Shown here: piece by piece, positions 34,766-43,135 of the stretch
Layout: the number at the start of each line of letters is the position of its first letter
Position numbering within the stretch: position 1 is the stretch's first letter
NCBI GenBank assembly: GCA_937922085.1
Contig: CAKZVD010000080.1
Span: 1 to 47,427 of the forward strand
Source: an uncultured Tenacibaculum sp.
GTDB lineage: Bacteria; Bacteroidota; Bacteroidia; Flavobacteriales; Flavobacteriaceae
DNA length: 47,427 nt
Direction: 5' to 3'
Position numbers and translations under genes: made by a program
The notes under the pieces: model-generated
What the model was told of the DNA's origin: nothing
Database searches by the model: none
Seen by the model: the letters and a program-made list of their open reading frames with translations, nothing else

Positions 34766-34797
34766 ACACCCTAAAAGTAATAGTTTTTAGGGTGTTG
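34766..34797 (-). promoter_or_regulatory. perfect 12-bp hairpin between toxin and immunity genes
   Basis: AACACCCTAAAA at 34766-34777 is the exact reverse complement of 34786-34797; the loop is 8 nt. On the toxin strand only a weak T-rich stretch follows, so it may be a partial terminator, an RNA-processing site or an mRNA stabiliser that sets the toxin-to-immunity ratio. Confidence 0.7.
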
Positions 34798-34819
34798 AAT
34801 TATTTATATTTTAAAAAGG

Positions 34820-35371
34820 TTAATTAGGGTAAGCAGTTAATATTTTATAGCCATAACCAGAACAATTTCTTCTTTCTAATACCACTCTAAAATTTCTTGT
34901 GCTATAAGTAGAACTAGCTCCTCTTCTTAATACTTTTCCTATGTTTCTTCTATGCGTATAATTTAAAACTAATCTAGAACCACCATTACCATTTAACCAA
35001 TTATTAACACGATTACTATTTCTATCAATAGCATTATAAATTACTTGCCCTGCCTGATTTAATTCATAAAAAGTACTAGCAGCGCTAATACTACTCGTAT
35101 TTAAACGATTGCGAAGGTAAGAGTCAGATTTTGCAATATGTCTTTCAATAGTATGTCCTCCACAATTTTCATGAGAAATTAAAAAACCTGAGCCACCTCT
35201 TTGGGTAACAGATAATTCGTTAGTTTTTGTGTTTTCAGAATTCTCTAGGGTGCTAATTACTTGAGGAGAATTTGAAATAATTTCAGCATCTTGGCAAGCA
35301 TTAAATGTAGATAATGTAAGTAAGCTAAGTAAAGCTAACTTTAAAAAGTAATTGAATTTAAGAAGTTTCAT
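34820..35371 (-). CDS. lipoprotein with RNase A-like CdiA-CT toxin domain
   Basis: A 183-aa protein. Residues 1-26 are a lipoprotein signal (…TFNAC, Cys26) followed by QDAE, like the acidic surface-export signal of Bacteroidota lipoproteins. A linker to ~62 precedes the toxin domain (63-183). Key parts are HENCGGHTIERHIAKSD, SAASTFYELNQAGQVIYNAI and the ending YKILTAYPN, the pattern of the bacterial CdiA-CT RNase A domain. Candidate catalytic residues are His78, Arg89, Thr179 and Tyr181. Their spacing (11, 90 and 2 residues) equals that recalled for His175, Arg186, Thr276 and Tyr278 of the Y. kristensenii CDI toxin. It should cleave RNA once delivered into a target cell. It is unusually short and lipid-anchored, with no two-partner or Rhs scaffold. 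The immunity gene follows. Confidence 0.85.
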   Translation of the reverse strand: MKLLKFNYFLKLALLSLLTLSTFNACQDAEIISNSPQVISTLENSENTKTNELSVTQRGGSGFLISHENCGGHTIERHIAKSDSYLRNRLNTSSISAASTFYELNQAGQVIYNAIDRNSNRVNNWLNGNGGSRLVLNYTHRRNIGKVLRRGASSTYSTRNFRVVLERRNCSGYGYKILTAYPN

Positions 35372-35564
35372 AATAATAATTTTAATTAGGTTAATTAGTG
35401 AGTTTAAAATTATGATTACAAAAAGAAGTAAACGTAAATCTTAGATTAGCGTTTGGTTAGAATATTGTTAATAAAAATATTTTCTACTTTTAACAAAATC
35501 AGATTACAAAGAGTAAATTTATTTTACTACTTTGTGAACCAATTAACAAAAAAACAAAAATTTT

Positions 35565-35951
35565 ATGTTTCCAGCTATTATTGCTATTTTAGGAGGTCTT
35601 ATAGCAGCATCTTCTTTAATTGTTTCAAAAAAACCAAACGCTCAAGAATTATTAGATAAAATTACACCATACCAAGGATGGATTGGAGTTTTATTGATGT
35701 TTTGGGGAATTAGAGGTGTTTTTTTTTATGTATTTAAATACTTCTCAATACAAGGAATTTTGATATCTGGATTAGAGCTAGCTGTTGGTTTCTTATTAGC
35801 TTATGGATTAATTTCTAAATATGTATTAGAAAAAAATGAAGAAGCTAAAGAAAAAGGACAGTTATTAAGATCTAAATTAGTTAAGTATCAGGTACCTGCT
35901 GGTATTGCTTTGGCAGTATTAGGAGTACTATCAATATTAAGAATTTTTTAA
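35565..35951 (+). CDS. four-helix membrane protein of unknown function
   Basis: A 128-aa protein with about four hydrophobic segments (~3-18, ~40-57, ~62-84, ~110-126) and a charged cytosolic loop (EKNEEAKEKGQLLRSKLVKY). It looks like a conserved small inner-membrane protein of Flavobacteria, with no function known to me. It has its own terminator and is transcribed away from the toxin gene, so it is not part of that module. Confidence 0.75.
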   Translation: MFPAIIAILGGLIAASSLIVSKKPNAQELLDKITPYQGWIGVLLMFWGIRGVFFYVFKYFSIQGILISGLELAVGFLLAYGLISKYVLEKNEEAKEKGQLLRSKLVKYQVPAGIALAVLGVLSILRIF

Positions 35952-35975
35952 ATTCTTAAATAATAAATAAATTTA

Positions 35976-36016
35976 AAATCAGCTATTCTTGTTATGAGAG
36001 TAGCTGATTTTTTTAT
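35976..36016 (+). terminator. intrinsic terminator of the four-helix protein gene
   Basis: AAATCAGCTA...TAGCTGATTT stem with inner CT/AG pairs, then seven T. It lies inside the 315-nt gap 35952-36266. The rest of that gap holds the leader and promoter related to those at 21.0 and 21.6 kb. Confidence 0.85.
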
Positions 36017-36132
36017 TTTAAAAAAGAAATTGCATAGAGTAATACTTGAACGAAAAAGAGTAAAATATATACGGAAATAGATTCTTATTACCTTAAAAAA
36101 TATTTAAGATTATATCTTGAAAATTAAATAAA

Positions 36133-36140
36133 TACTTTTG
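36133..36140 (+). promoter_or_regulatory. -7 element, third copy of the shared promoter region
   Basis: TACTTTTG in the context AATTAAATAAATACTTTTG, preceded by AAAAAATATTTAAG and GGAAATAGATT. The same order of blocks occurs at 21577-21655. It is 127 nt before the ATG at 36267, so there is a long leader. Confidence 0.55.
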
Positions 36141-36266
36141 TTTAATGTTGTGTTTTATTAATAGAGTATGCATTAAATGAAAGACTTACCAATCATAATA
36201 GTATTTTGAAATTCTAAAAAATAACAATATAATTACCTGTAATTAAAGTAGATAATAGCCTAAGTT

Positions 36267-37613
36267 ATGAGAAAAGTAGTATGTTTTATACTAATAATTC
36301 AGTTTTTTAATTGTAAAACTGAGAATAATGACTACAAAATTATTGATGTTTCTGAAGAAAAAACTCAAAAATTAGAAGAAAATAATACAGAGGAAAAATG
36401 GGTGCTTGCTAAATCTGGATTAAATTATAGAAAAACACCAAAAGGAGAAATATTAGGGAAGTTTGAATTTGGAGAAAAATTAGAAGTAATAAAACAGAGT
36501 AATATTTTTGAAAGTATTAAAGACGGGAAAAAGTTAATATATGACGAATGGCTAGGAGTTAGGAGAAAAGGCGAGTTAGATATAAAATACGTTTTTGGTG
36601 GCTTTTTGGCTAATGAAAAACAATTTGAAAAAATCAAAAAAAACTTAACGTCAAAAAAAGAAATCTCAATTCCTTATTCTCATGAAAATTTAATAGGTAA
36701 AAAATTCTTTATTTATGATGAAGAAAATAACATTGTAAATTATGCTAGTTATACTAAAGGAAGTGATTTAAGGTTTTATAAAGATCATATAACTGAAGTT
36801 GAAGTTATGGAAAATAGATGGTTCGAAATTAATTCATACTCATTTGAAAATGATTTTTTAATATATAACAAAGAAAAACACTCAAAGAAATTTAAATATA
36901 ATAAATCGAAAGGAATTTTAACAGAATATGCAAAAGACTATACTGTCAAGTATATAGATAGCATTGTTCTTTTTAAAAAAGGAAGTGAAATTAAGTATAA
37001 ATATATAACAGAAAGTACTTTTCCTGATAAAGATATTATTGATTATCGTGATTTTAGAAAAAATGCTATTAAAACTACAGATAATATAAAAAAGATTTAC
37101 AGTGAATGGATTGAAGATAATCAGACTCTTTTGGATAGTGTTGTAGGAGACATTAATAAAGATAATATTCAAGATAGAATTTATTTTACAGTAGATGACG
37201 ATTTCAGCAGAGCAAATGATGTAACGAAAGAATTTGGAGTTACAACTATTATTTTATTAGGAACAAATGATAAAAACTTATTTAAACTTTACCATAAGAG
37301 TAAAACAATTGCTCCTGGTTATTTTGATAAATATGGTACTAATTATCGTGAACAACCTTTTTTAGTTTCAAAACTAGAAAATGGAATGTTTGATTTCTAT
37401 CTTAGTTATCAGGATATAGAAGGTCTTAGTGTAACATACTATTTTGGATTTGAATATAAAAAAGAAGAAATAATTTTAACGAAAATTTCAAAAATACTAA
37501 CAACTAGGGAAGATGAATTTAACCAAACGGTAAACTTACCTGAATTTGATTTAACAATTCAAGATTTTGATGTATATAAGTTTATTGATGTAAACTATAG
37601 TTCAAAGTTTTAA
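36267..37613 (+). CDS. SH3-domain lipoprotein
   Basis: A 448-aa lipoprotein (lipobox FFNC, Cys16). An SH3-like domain lies at ~45-120 (AKSGLNYRKTPKGEILGKFE, DEWLGVRRKG, KYVFGGFLAN), similar to those at 29728 and 40103. Residues ~125-255 are a beta-rich domain that resembles small-molecule-binding barrels. Residues ~275-448 include a calcium-loop-like VVGDINKDNIQDRIYF segment, as in VCBS/FG-GAP-type proteins. It lies 40 nt upstream of pbpC, so a peptidoglycan-related role is plausible, as inference from context and domain. Confidence 0.75.
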   Translation: MRKVVCFILIIQFFNCKTENNDYKIIDVSEEKTQKLEENNTEEKWVLAKSGLNYRKTPKGEILGKFEFGEKLEVIKQSNIFESIKDGKKLIYDEWLGVRRKGELDIKYVFGGFLANEKQFEKIKKNLTSKKEISIPYSHENLIGKKFFIYDEENNIVNYASYTKGSDLRFYKDHITEVEVMENRWFEINSYSFENDFLIYNKEKHSKKFKYNKSKGILTEYAKDYTVKYIDSIVLFKKGSEIKYKYITESTFPDKDIIDYRDFRKNAIKTTDNIKKIYSEWIEDNQTLLDSVVGDINKDNIQDRIYFTVDDDFSRANDVTKEFGVTTIILLGTNDKNLFKLYHKSKTIAPGYFDKYGTNYREQPFLVSKLENGMFDFYLSYQDIEGLSVTYYFGFEYKKEEIILTKISKILTTREDEFNQTVNLPEFDLTIQDFDVYKFIDVNYSSKF

Positions 37614-37653
37614 TATATTGCTACAAATAAATTGAAAAAAAGAACTAAAAGTT

Positions 37654-39993
37654 ATGATTAATAAGTTAAAAAAGCATCCTAAAAAAAGTGTCTTTTTTCT
37701 GATTTTAATAATAAGTTATTACTTCTCTTTACCGAAACAATTATTTAATACTCCAACATCAACTGTAGTAACTTCAAAATCTGGTGAATTATTAGGAGCT
37801 GTTATAGCTGAAGATGGGCAATGGCGTTTTCCTGAATTAGATACAGTACCTTATAAATTTAAACAGTGCATTGTTCAGTTTGAAGATGCATATTTTTATC
37901 GTCATTTTGGCTTTAATCCTATTTCTATAGGAAAAGCATTTATAGCAAACAGAAAAGCCAAAAAAGTAGTTAGAGGAGGAAGTACTTTAACGCAACAAGT
38001 AATTCGTTTATCAAGAAAAAATAATAAAAGATCTTATTTCGAAAAAATAAAAGAACTCTTACTTGCTACACGTTTAGAGTTTAGATACTCAAAAGAAAAA
38101 ATTTTAAAACTATATGCTTCTCACGCTCCATATGGAGGAAATGTAGTAGGGTTAGAAATGGCTTCTTGGCGCTATTATGGTTTACAACCAAATCAATTAT
38201 CTTGGGCAGAAAGTGCCACTTTAGCAGTGTTACCAAATGCTCCTTCATTAATTTATCCAGGAAAAAACCAACAACGATTAAAAATAAAAAGAGATCGATT
38301 GTTGAAAAAACTCTATAAAAATAAGGTGATAGATAGTACCACTTATATTTTAGCTAAAGAAGAAGAGTTACCTCAGAAACCTCATAAATTACCAACATTA
38401 GCCTCTCATTTTGTACAAAAAATAAATAAAAAGCATAAAGGAGAACGTTTGCAAAGTTCGTTAGATGTTCACATACAGCAAAAAGTGAATTATTTAGCGA
38501 AAAGGCATTATGAAAAGTTAAAACAAAATGAAGTTTTCAATTTAGCAGTGTTAGTGTTAGATGTAAAAACAAGAAAAGTAATTTCATATATAGGAAATTC
38601 TCCTACCGATAAAAGACATCAAAAAGATGTAGATAATGTAATGTCGCCTAGAAGCACAGGTAGTACTTTAAAACCGTTTTTATTTGCTCACATGTTACAA
38701 TCGGGAGATCTATTACCTACACAATTACTAAAAGATATTCCAACAGAGATAGCGGGTTATACGCCTAAAAATTTCGATTTATCTTTTGATGGAGCAGTAG
38801 CAGCGAATGAAGCATTAACACGATCGTTAAATATTCCTGCGGTTAGAATGTTACGAGCGTATGGTTTAGAAAAATTTAGAGCAAACTTAAGAGATTATAA
38901 AATTAAGCACATTAATAAATCAGCAGATTACTATGGTTTATCTCTTATTTTAGGTGGTGCCGAAGCTAATTTATGGGATTTATGCAAGTTATTCGCTGGC
39001 TATGCAGGTACTGTAAACCATTATGAAGAACTGAAGCATAATTATTATGCAGATGAATTTTTGTCGCCAAGCTATTTAAAAGATGAACCAATAGATTTTG
39101 GAAATGTAATAAAAGAAACAAATTATGTAGATGCAGGTTCAACGTATTTAACATTAAATACGTTAACAGAAGTAAATAGACCTTCATCAGATCAAGCCTG
39201 GAAATACTATGATTCTTCACAAAAAATAGCTTGGAAAACAGGAACTAGTTTTGGTAATAAAGATGCTTGGGCAATAGGTACTACTTCTAAATATGTAGTA
39301 GGAGTTTGGGTAGGAAATTCAGATGGAGAGGGGCGACCAGATTTAACAGGAGTAGGTAGTGCTTCTCCATTAATGTTTAATGTTTTTGATATTTTACCCA
39401 AATCAGATTGGTTTTTAGAACCTTACGAGGATTTAGTTGAAGAAGAAGTGTGTGCTGAAAGTGGCTATTTGGCACTACCTATTTGTGTTTCTGAAAAAAG
39501 AAGGATTCAAAAAAATGGTATTCGAGCAAAATCATGTCCGTATCATATAGAAATTCAATTAGATAAAACAGAAAGTTTTAGAGTAAACTCTAACTGCGAA
39601 TCTGTAGATAATATGATACAAAAAACATGGTTTGTATTACCGCCTGTTATAAGTTATTATTATAAACAAAAGAGTCCGAATTATTTAAAATTACCCGATT
39701 TTAAAGAAGGTTGTAGCTCTTTAGACAAAGATGTTATAGATTTTGTTTTTCCAACAAAGTATAGAACAAAAGTATCATTAACTAAAGGGAATAATGGAGC
39801 TTTAAATCCAGTAATTTTAAAATTGACACATGGAAATTCTGAAGCCTCTATTTATTGGTATTTAGATGATCATTTTATAAAAGAAACAAAAGATTATCAT
39901 GAAATACCTTTAAAACCTAGTATTGGAGAACATGTGATTACTGTAATAGATCATTTAGGAAATGAAAAAAAATGTGTTATTGAGGTAGAGTAG
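37654..39993 (+). CDS. pbpC: penicillin-binding protein 1C
   Basis: A 779-aa bifunctional peptidoglycan synthase of the inner membrane with one N-terminal anchor (~12-25). The glycosyltransferase domain shows FEDAYFYRHFG with catalytic Glu77 and RGGSTLTQQ (107-115). The transpeptidase domain shows the active Ser337 in STLK (337-340), SLN (391-393) and KTGTS (528-532). The C-terminal ~90 residues are the PBP1C-specific beta domain (AALNPVI..HGNSEASIYWYLDD type). Length and domain order are normal. In many bacteria pbpC sits next to an alpha-2-macroglobulin gene; that partner is absent here and an SH3 lipoprotein takes its place. It is probably transcribed with the gene before it. Confidence 0.95.
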   Translation: MINKLKKHPKKSVFFLILIISYYFSLPKQLFNTPTSTVVTSKSGELLGAVIAEDGQWRFPELDTVPYKFKQCIVQFEDAYFYRHFGFNPISIGKAFIANRKAKKVVRGGSTLTQQVIRLSRKNNKRSYFEKIKELLLATRLEFRYSKEKILKLYASHAPYGGNVVGLEMASWRYYGLQPNQLSWAESATLAVLPNAPSLIYPGKNQQRLKIKRDRLLKKLYKNKVIDSTTYILAKEEELPQKPHKLPTLASHFVQKINKKHKGERLQSSLDVHIQQKVNYLAKRHYEKLKQNEVFNLAVLVLDVKTRKVISYIGNSPTDKRHQKDVDNVMSPRSTGSTLKPFLFAHMLQSGDLLPTQLLKDIPTEIAGYTPKNFDLSFDGAVAANEALTRSLNIPAVRMLRAYGLEKFRANLRDYKIKHINKSADYYGLSLILGGAEANLWDLCKLFAGYAGTVNHYEELKHNYYADEFLSPSYLKDEPIDFGNVIKETNYVDAGSTYLTLNTLTEVNRPSSDQAWKYYDSSQKIAWKTGTSFGNKDAWAIGTTSKYVVGVWVGNSDGEGRPDLTGVGSASPLMFNVFDILPKSDWFLEPYEDLVEEEVCAESGYLALPICVSEKRRIQKNGIRAKSCPYHIEIQLDKTESFRVNSNCESVDNMIQKTWFVLPPVISYYYKQKSPNYLKLPDFKEGCSSLDKDVIDFVFPTKYRTKVSLTKGNNGALNPVILKLTHGNSEASIYWYLDDHFIKETKDYHEIPLKPSIGEHVITVIDHLGNEKKCVIEVE

Positions 39994-40102
39994 TGGTTGC
40001 TTTTAAAATTATGATGTTAACATGTATTTGAGTGTGTATTTTTATACAATAAGAAGTATGAATTTAAAATATATTTAAAAGTGTTTTTAAGAGATAAGAG
40101 AA

Positions 40103-41050
40103 ATGAAAAAATTACTTACAATATTAATAGTCTTAATTCCATTAATAATAAATGCTCAAAAAGTATTTTATGTTAATGCCAAATCAGGATTAAATTTTAG
40201 AGCAAAACCACGTGGTAAAGTTTTAGGCAAGTTTAAACATAAAAAAGCTTTAGAAGTTTTAGGCTATTCAGACGAAATAGATTATATAAAAGATGGAGAA
40301 AACCATATTTCAGGAAGTTGGGCTAGAGTAAGAAATGATGGTAAAATAGTATATGTATATGATGGATTTCTAGCTAATAAAAAGCCTGTTGATAATTATG
40401 GCGAGATAAAATATATGACCGTTTTATGCGATTGTTTTGGTCAGTTTGATAAAGATAATTATTCAGAATCAACATTGAGAAAGATAGCAGAAACTTATAT
40501 TGATGAAGCTGGAGGAATGAATTTCTTTTACGATGTAACTCCTCCAGATATAGAAGATATAGAGAAATTAGATATTAATAAACTAATACAAGCACATAAA
40601 AATAAAATCAAATATTTAAAGAGTATAAAGATAAATTCAACGTATTGGACTAGAAGGATTAAAGAAGAGGTAGAATATGCAAAAAAGACATTTATAGTTG
40701 ATAGAGTAATGCTTTTAGCTTACAAAAATCCTGAAAAATTAAATGATTATGCTGTAGGTGATGAAGCATCTCATTACAGAAGCGTATTGATAGCAGGAGG
40801 AAAGGAGATGCTTAATGAATGGGAAAAACTCATTCAAGAGAAAAAAAGAGGGCGTTATAATCTTGATACGTATGAAAATGAATACCGAGAGAAAAGAGGA
40901 TCTAAAAGAAAGTATGATTATGCTAGGTCAGATTTAATGCGCTACAGAATGTGGAATAATATGAAACACCCTAAAAGACCGAATAGAGATAACGATACAG
41001 AAGAATTTTTAAAATTATTCTTTTATGATAATTGTTCTTGTGATGATTAA
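40103..41050 (+). CDS. secreted SH3-domain protein
   Basis: A 315-aa protein with a signal peptide (cleavage after INAQ). An SH3-like domain fills ~20-95 (AKSGLNFRAKPRGKVLGKFK, GSWARVRNDG, VYVYDGFLAN), the closest match in the window to the SH3 part of the gene at 36267. The C-terminal ~210 residues are charged and helical with a DCF/CSCDD cysteine pair and YWTRRIKEEVEY; no family is recognised. It is the second SH3 protein next to pbpC. It may be a cell-wall-binding accessory or a toxin-type effector. Confidence 0.75.
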   Translation: MKKLLTILIVLIPLIINAQKVFYVNAKSGLNFRAKPRGKVLGKFKHKKALEVLGYSDEIDYIKDGENHISGSWARVRNDGKIVYVYDGFLANKKPVDNYGEIKYMTVLCDCFGQFDKDNYSESTLRKIAETYIDEAGGMNFFYDVTPPDIEDIEKLDINKLIQAHKNKIKYLKSIKINSTYWTRRIKEEVEYAKKTFIVDRVMLLAYKNPEKLNDYAVGDEASHYRSVLIAGGKEMLNEWEKLIQEKKRGRYNLDTYENEYREKRGSKRKYDYARSDLMRYRMWNNMKHPKRPNRDNDTEEFLKLFFYDNCSCDD

Positions 41051-41094
41051 AAATTAAATTTTTACATTAATTTTGATATAAAAGAATAATCACT

Positions 41095-41991
41095 ATGAAA
41101 AATGGTATATTTATTTTATTTACAATTTACTTTTTGTCTTGTAACGCGCAAAACGGAACTACATTTGAATATAATAATTTCGAAGATCAGATTTTGAGTT
41201 ATGAACCAACACAAAATATCAAAACATCAAAGAAAGACTTTGATCATGGGTGCATGATTATAAAAGAAACTAAATCTGCGACAAAGAACAAAACAGAAAA
41301 TTTTAACCTTACTGATTATTTTAATATACTATCAGCATTTTTATCCTTAAAAGAGAGCAAAGAAAATATAAAAATTGCTTTTGAAAAATTTAAAAACACT
41401 GAAGGTAGTTGTGAATATGTATTAGCATTTGAAGAATCAATTAAAACCATTCCAAAGTACCGTGTAATCCTAGCAGATTATTTAGATGAATTAAAGAAGT
41501 GTAAATTAAACCCTATCGAAGAAAAGAAATTTAGAATTGAAGAATATTGTAAATCAAATAACTTAAACTTAGATTTAGTTAAAAAAATTGATCAAGTTAA
41601 AATAGATGATCAAAAGTATCGAAAAGATTCATTTAATAAATTAAAAAAAGATCAACAAAAACTAGATAAGAAGAATCAAAAAATCGTTAATTCTCTCTAC
41701 AACAAGCATAAAACGTATTTGGGAAAAAGTTTAGTTGGAAAAAAATTTGAAAGCGTAATGTGGGCAGTCATTCAACATTCAAATACTGAGATGATGGCTA
41801 AATATTTACTTATTATTCAAAAAGCAGTAAAAGAAAAAGAATTAGATGTAGTTCCTTTTAAAATGCTTATAGATAGATTTTATGGCTTAAAATATGGTTA
41901 TCAGGTTTTTGGAAGTCAAAGCGGATTTGGGTTTGAATTAGCTAATGATAAAAAGAGAAAAGAAATTAAATTGAAATATGGAATAGAATAA
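41095..41991 (+). CDS. DUF6624-like lipoprotein
   Basis: A 298-aa lipoprotein (lipobox FLSC, Cys16, then NAQ). The last ~130 residues match the pattern of DUF6624 as I remember it: KSLVGKKFESVMWAVIQHSN, then KAVKEKELDVVPFKMLIDRF and GYQVFGSQ near the end. The glycine-tryptophan-glutamine-histidine pattern could mean a hydrolase-like fold, but the function of the family is unknown. The N-terminal half is helical and lysine-rich. It follows the SH3 protein by 44 nt and is probably co-transcribed. Confidence 0.75.
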   Translation: MKNGIFILFTIYFLSCNAQNGTTFEYNNFEDQILSYEPTQNIKTSKKDFDHGCMIIKETKSATKNKTENFNLTDYFNILSAFLSLKESKENIKIAFEKFKNTEGSCEYVLAFEESIKTIPKYRVILADYLDELKKCKLNPIEEKKFRIEEYCKSNNLNLDLVKKIDQVKIDDQKYRKDSFNKLKKDQQKLDKKNQKIVNSLYNKHKTYLGKSLVGKKFESVMWAVIQHSNTEMMAKYLLIIQKAVKEKELDVVPFKMLIDRFYGLKYGYQVFGSQSGFGFELANDKKRKEIKLKYGIE

Positions 41992-42097
41992 ATGTAGTAG
42001 CCACTTGGAGAAATCTCGTAAACAAGTAGAAGTAAACTCCTTTTATTAATTTTATACTTATGATAATAACGTTTTTAATTGAAAACCCAATGCCAAT

Positions 42098-42679
42098 ATG
42101 AAAAAAACACTTCTAATACTCTTATTATTCAATTTCAATTTTTGTTTCTCTCAAGCATTAGTAGATAAAATTAAGTTATCAGATTGTGCTATTGAATTAA
42201 CAAAACAGAATGTAACTTATGATCCAAGTTACTTCTCAATTGATTATCCGAATGGAGATGTACCAAGTGATAAAGGCGTTTGTACAGATGTGATTATTCG
42301 TGCCTATAGAAAAAAGGGGATCGATTTGCAGAAAGAAGTTCATGTAGATATGAAATCGAATTTTAGTGTTTATCCGAAAATATGGGGACTGAAAAAAACG
42401 GATAAAAACATAGACCATCGTAGAGTTCCTAATTTAATGACCTATTTTAAAAGAAAAGGAGCTGAAAAACTAATTTCTAAAAAAGCAAAAGATTATTTAC
42501 CTGGCGATATTGTTTGTTGGAGTTTAGGAGGAGGACTAACTCATATCGGAATTGTAGTAGATAAAAAATCAGAAGACGGAAAACGAAATTTAATAGTCCA
42601 TAATATTGGTAGCGGACAAGTGTTAGAGGATTGTCTTTTTGATTATAAAATTATCGGACATTATCGATACGAAAAGTGA
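42098..42679 (+). CDS. DUF1287 family secreted cysteine-hydrolase-like protein
   Basis: A 193-aa protein with a signal peptide (cleavage near CFSQ). It shows the full DUF1287 signature: YPNGDVPSDKGVCTDVIIRA, GIDLQKEVHVDM, NIDHRRVPNL, and GDIVCWSLGGGLTHIGIVVD near the end. Cys62 in GVCTDV and His149 in LTHIGI are candidate catalytic residues of an NlpC/P60-like fold, which would place it in periplasmic peptidoglycan cleavage or a related amide hydrolysis. The length is typical. It follows two envelope genes and pbpC, consistent with a cell-wall context. Confidence 0.88.
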   Translation: MKKTLLILLLFNFNFCFSQALVDKIKLSDCAIELTKQNVTYDPSYFSIDYPNGDVPSDKGVCTDVIIRAYRKKGIDLQKEVHVDMKSNFSVYPKIWGLKKTDKNIDHRRVPNLMTYFKRKGAEKLISKKAKDYLPGDIVCWSLGGGLTHIGIVVDKKSEDGKRNLIVHNIGSGQVLEDCLFDYKIIGHYRYEK

Positions 42680-42808
42680 AAAAGATATTATTTGCTCATA
42701 AATTTGTTTCTTTAGAAAGATTATAAAAGTATATAGATAACTTTTACATTACAAGAATAAAATAATCTTAGAAAAAATATTAAGTAGAATTAGAATTAAA
42801 AATATATT

Positions 42809-43135
42809 ATGAAAATTGAATTTATTTCAGAAATTGATGATGAAAACGGAACTCCTGTTTCTAAAGTTTTAGATATTGATATTGAAGAAAATTTATCTAT
42901 TGAAAAATTATTCTCAAAAATCCATGAAATTACAGGAATACCAAAATTCAAAGAAATGAAATGGGGAGATGAAATTGAAAAAATATCATGTACTTATTAT
43001 TTCAAATCTTCATTTGATTCTGAAGGGCTAGAAATGATAGACGATTTAAGTAAACAGATATCTGATTTTCCTAAAAAAGGATCTAATAAGGAGTTATGTT
43101 TATACATTGAAGAAAGTAGAGGTTTTGTTAATTAA
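42809..43135 (+). CDS. small acidic hypothetical protein
   Basis: A 108-aa soluble, acidic protein that starts with alternating strand-like residues (MKIEFISEIDDENGTPVSKV) and contains a ITGIPKFKEMKW loop. No signal peptide and no recognised family. Small acidic soluble proteins of this kind are often immunity proteins; this is only suggestive. Its last codons overlap the upstream end of the dioxygenase gene, so the two may be translationally coupled. Confidence 0.6.
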   Translation: MKIEFISEIDDENGTPVSKVLDIDIEENLSIEKLFSKIHEITGIPKFKEMKWGDEIEKISCTYYFKSSFDSEGLEMIDDLSKQISDFPKKGSNKELCLYIEESRGFVN

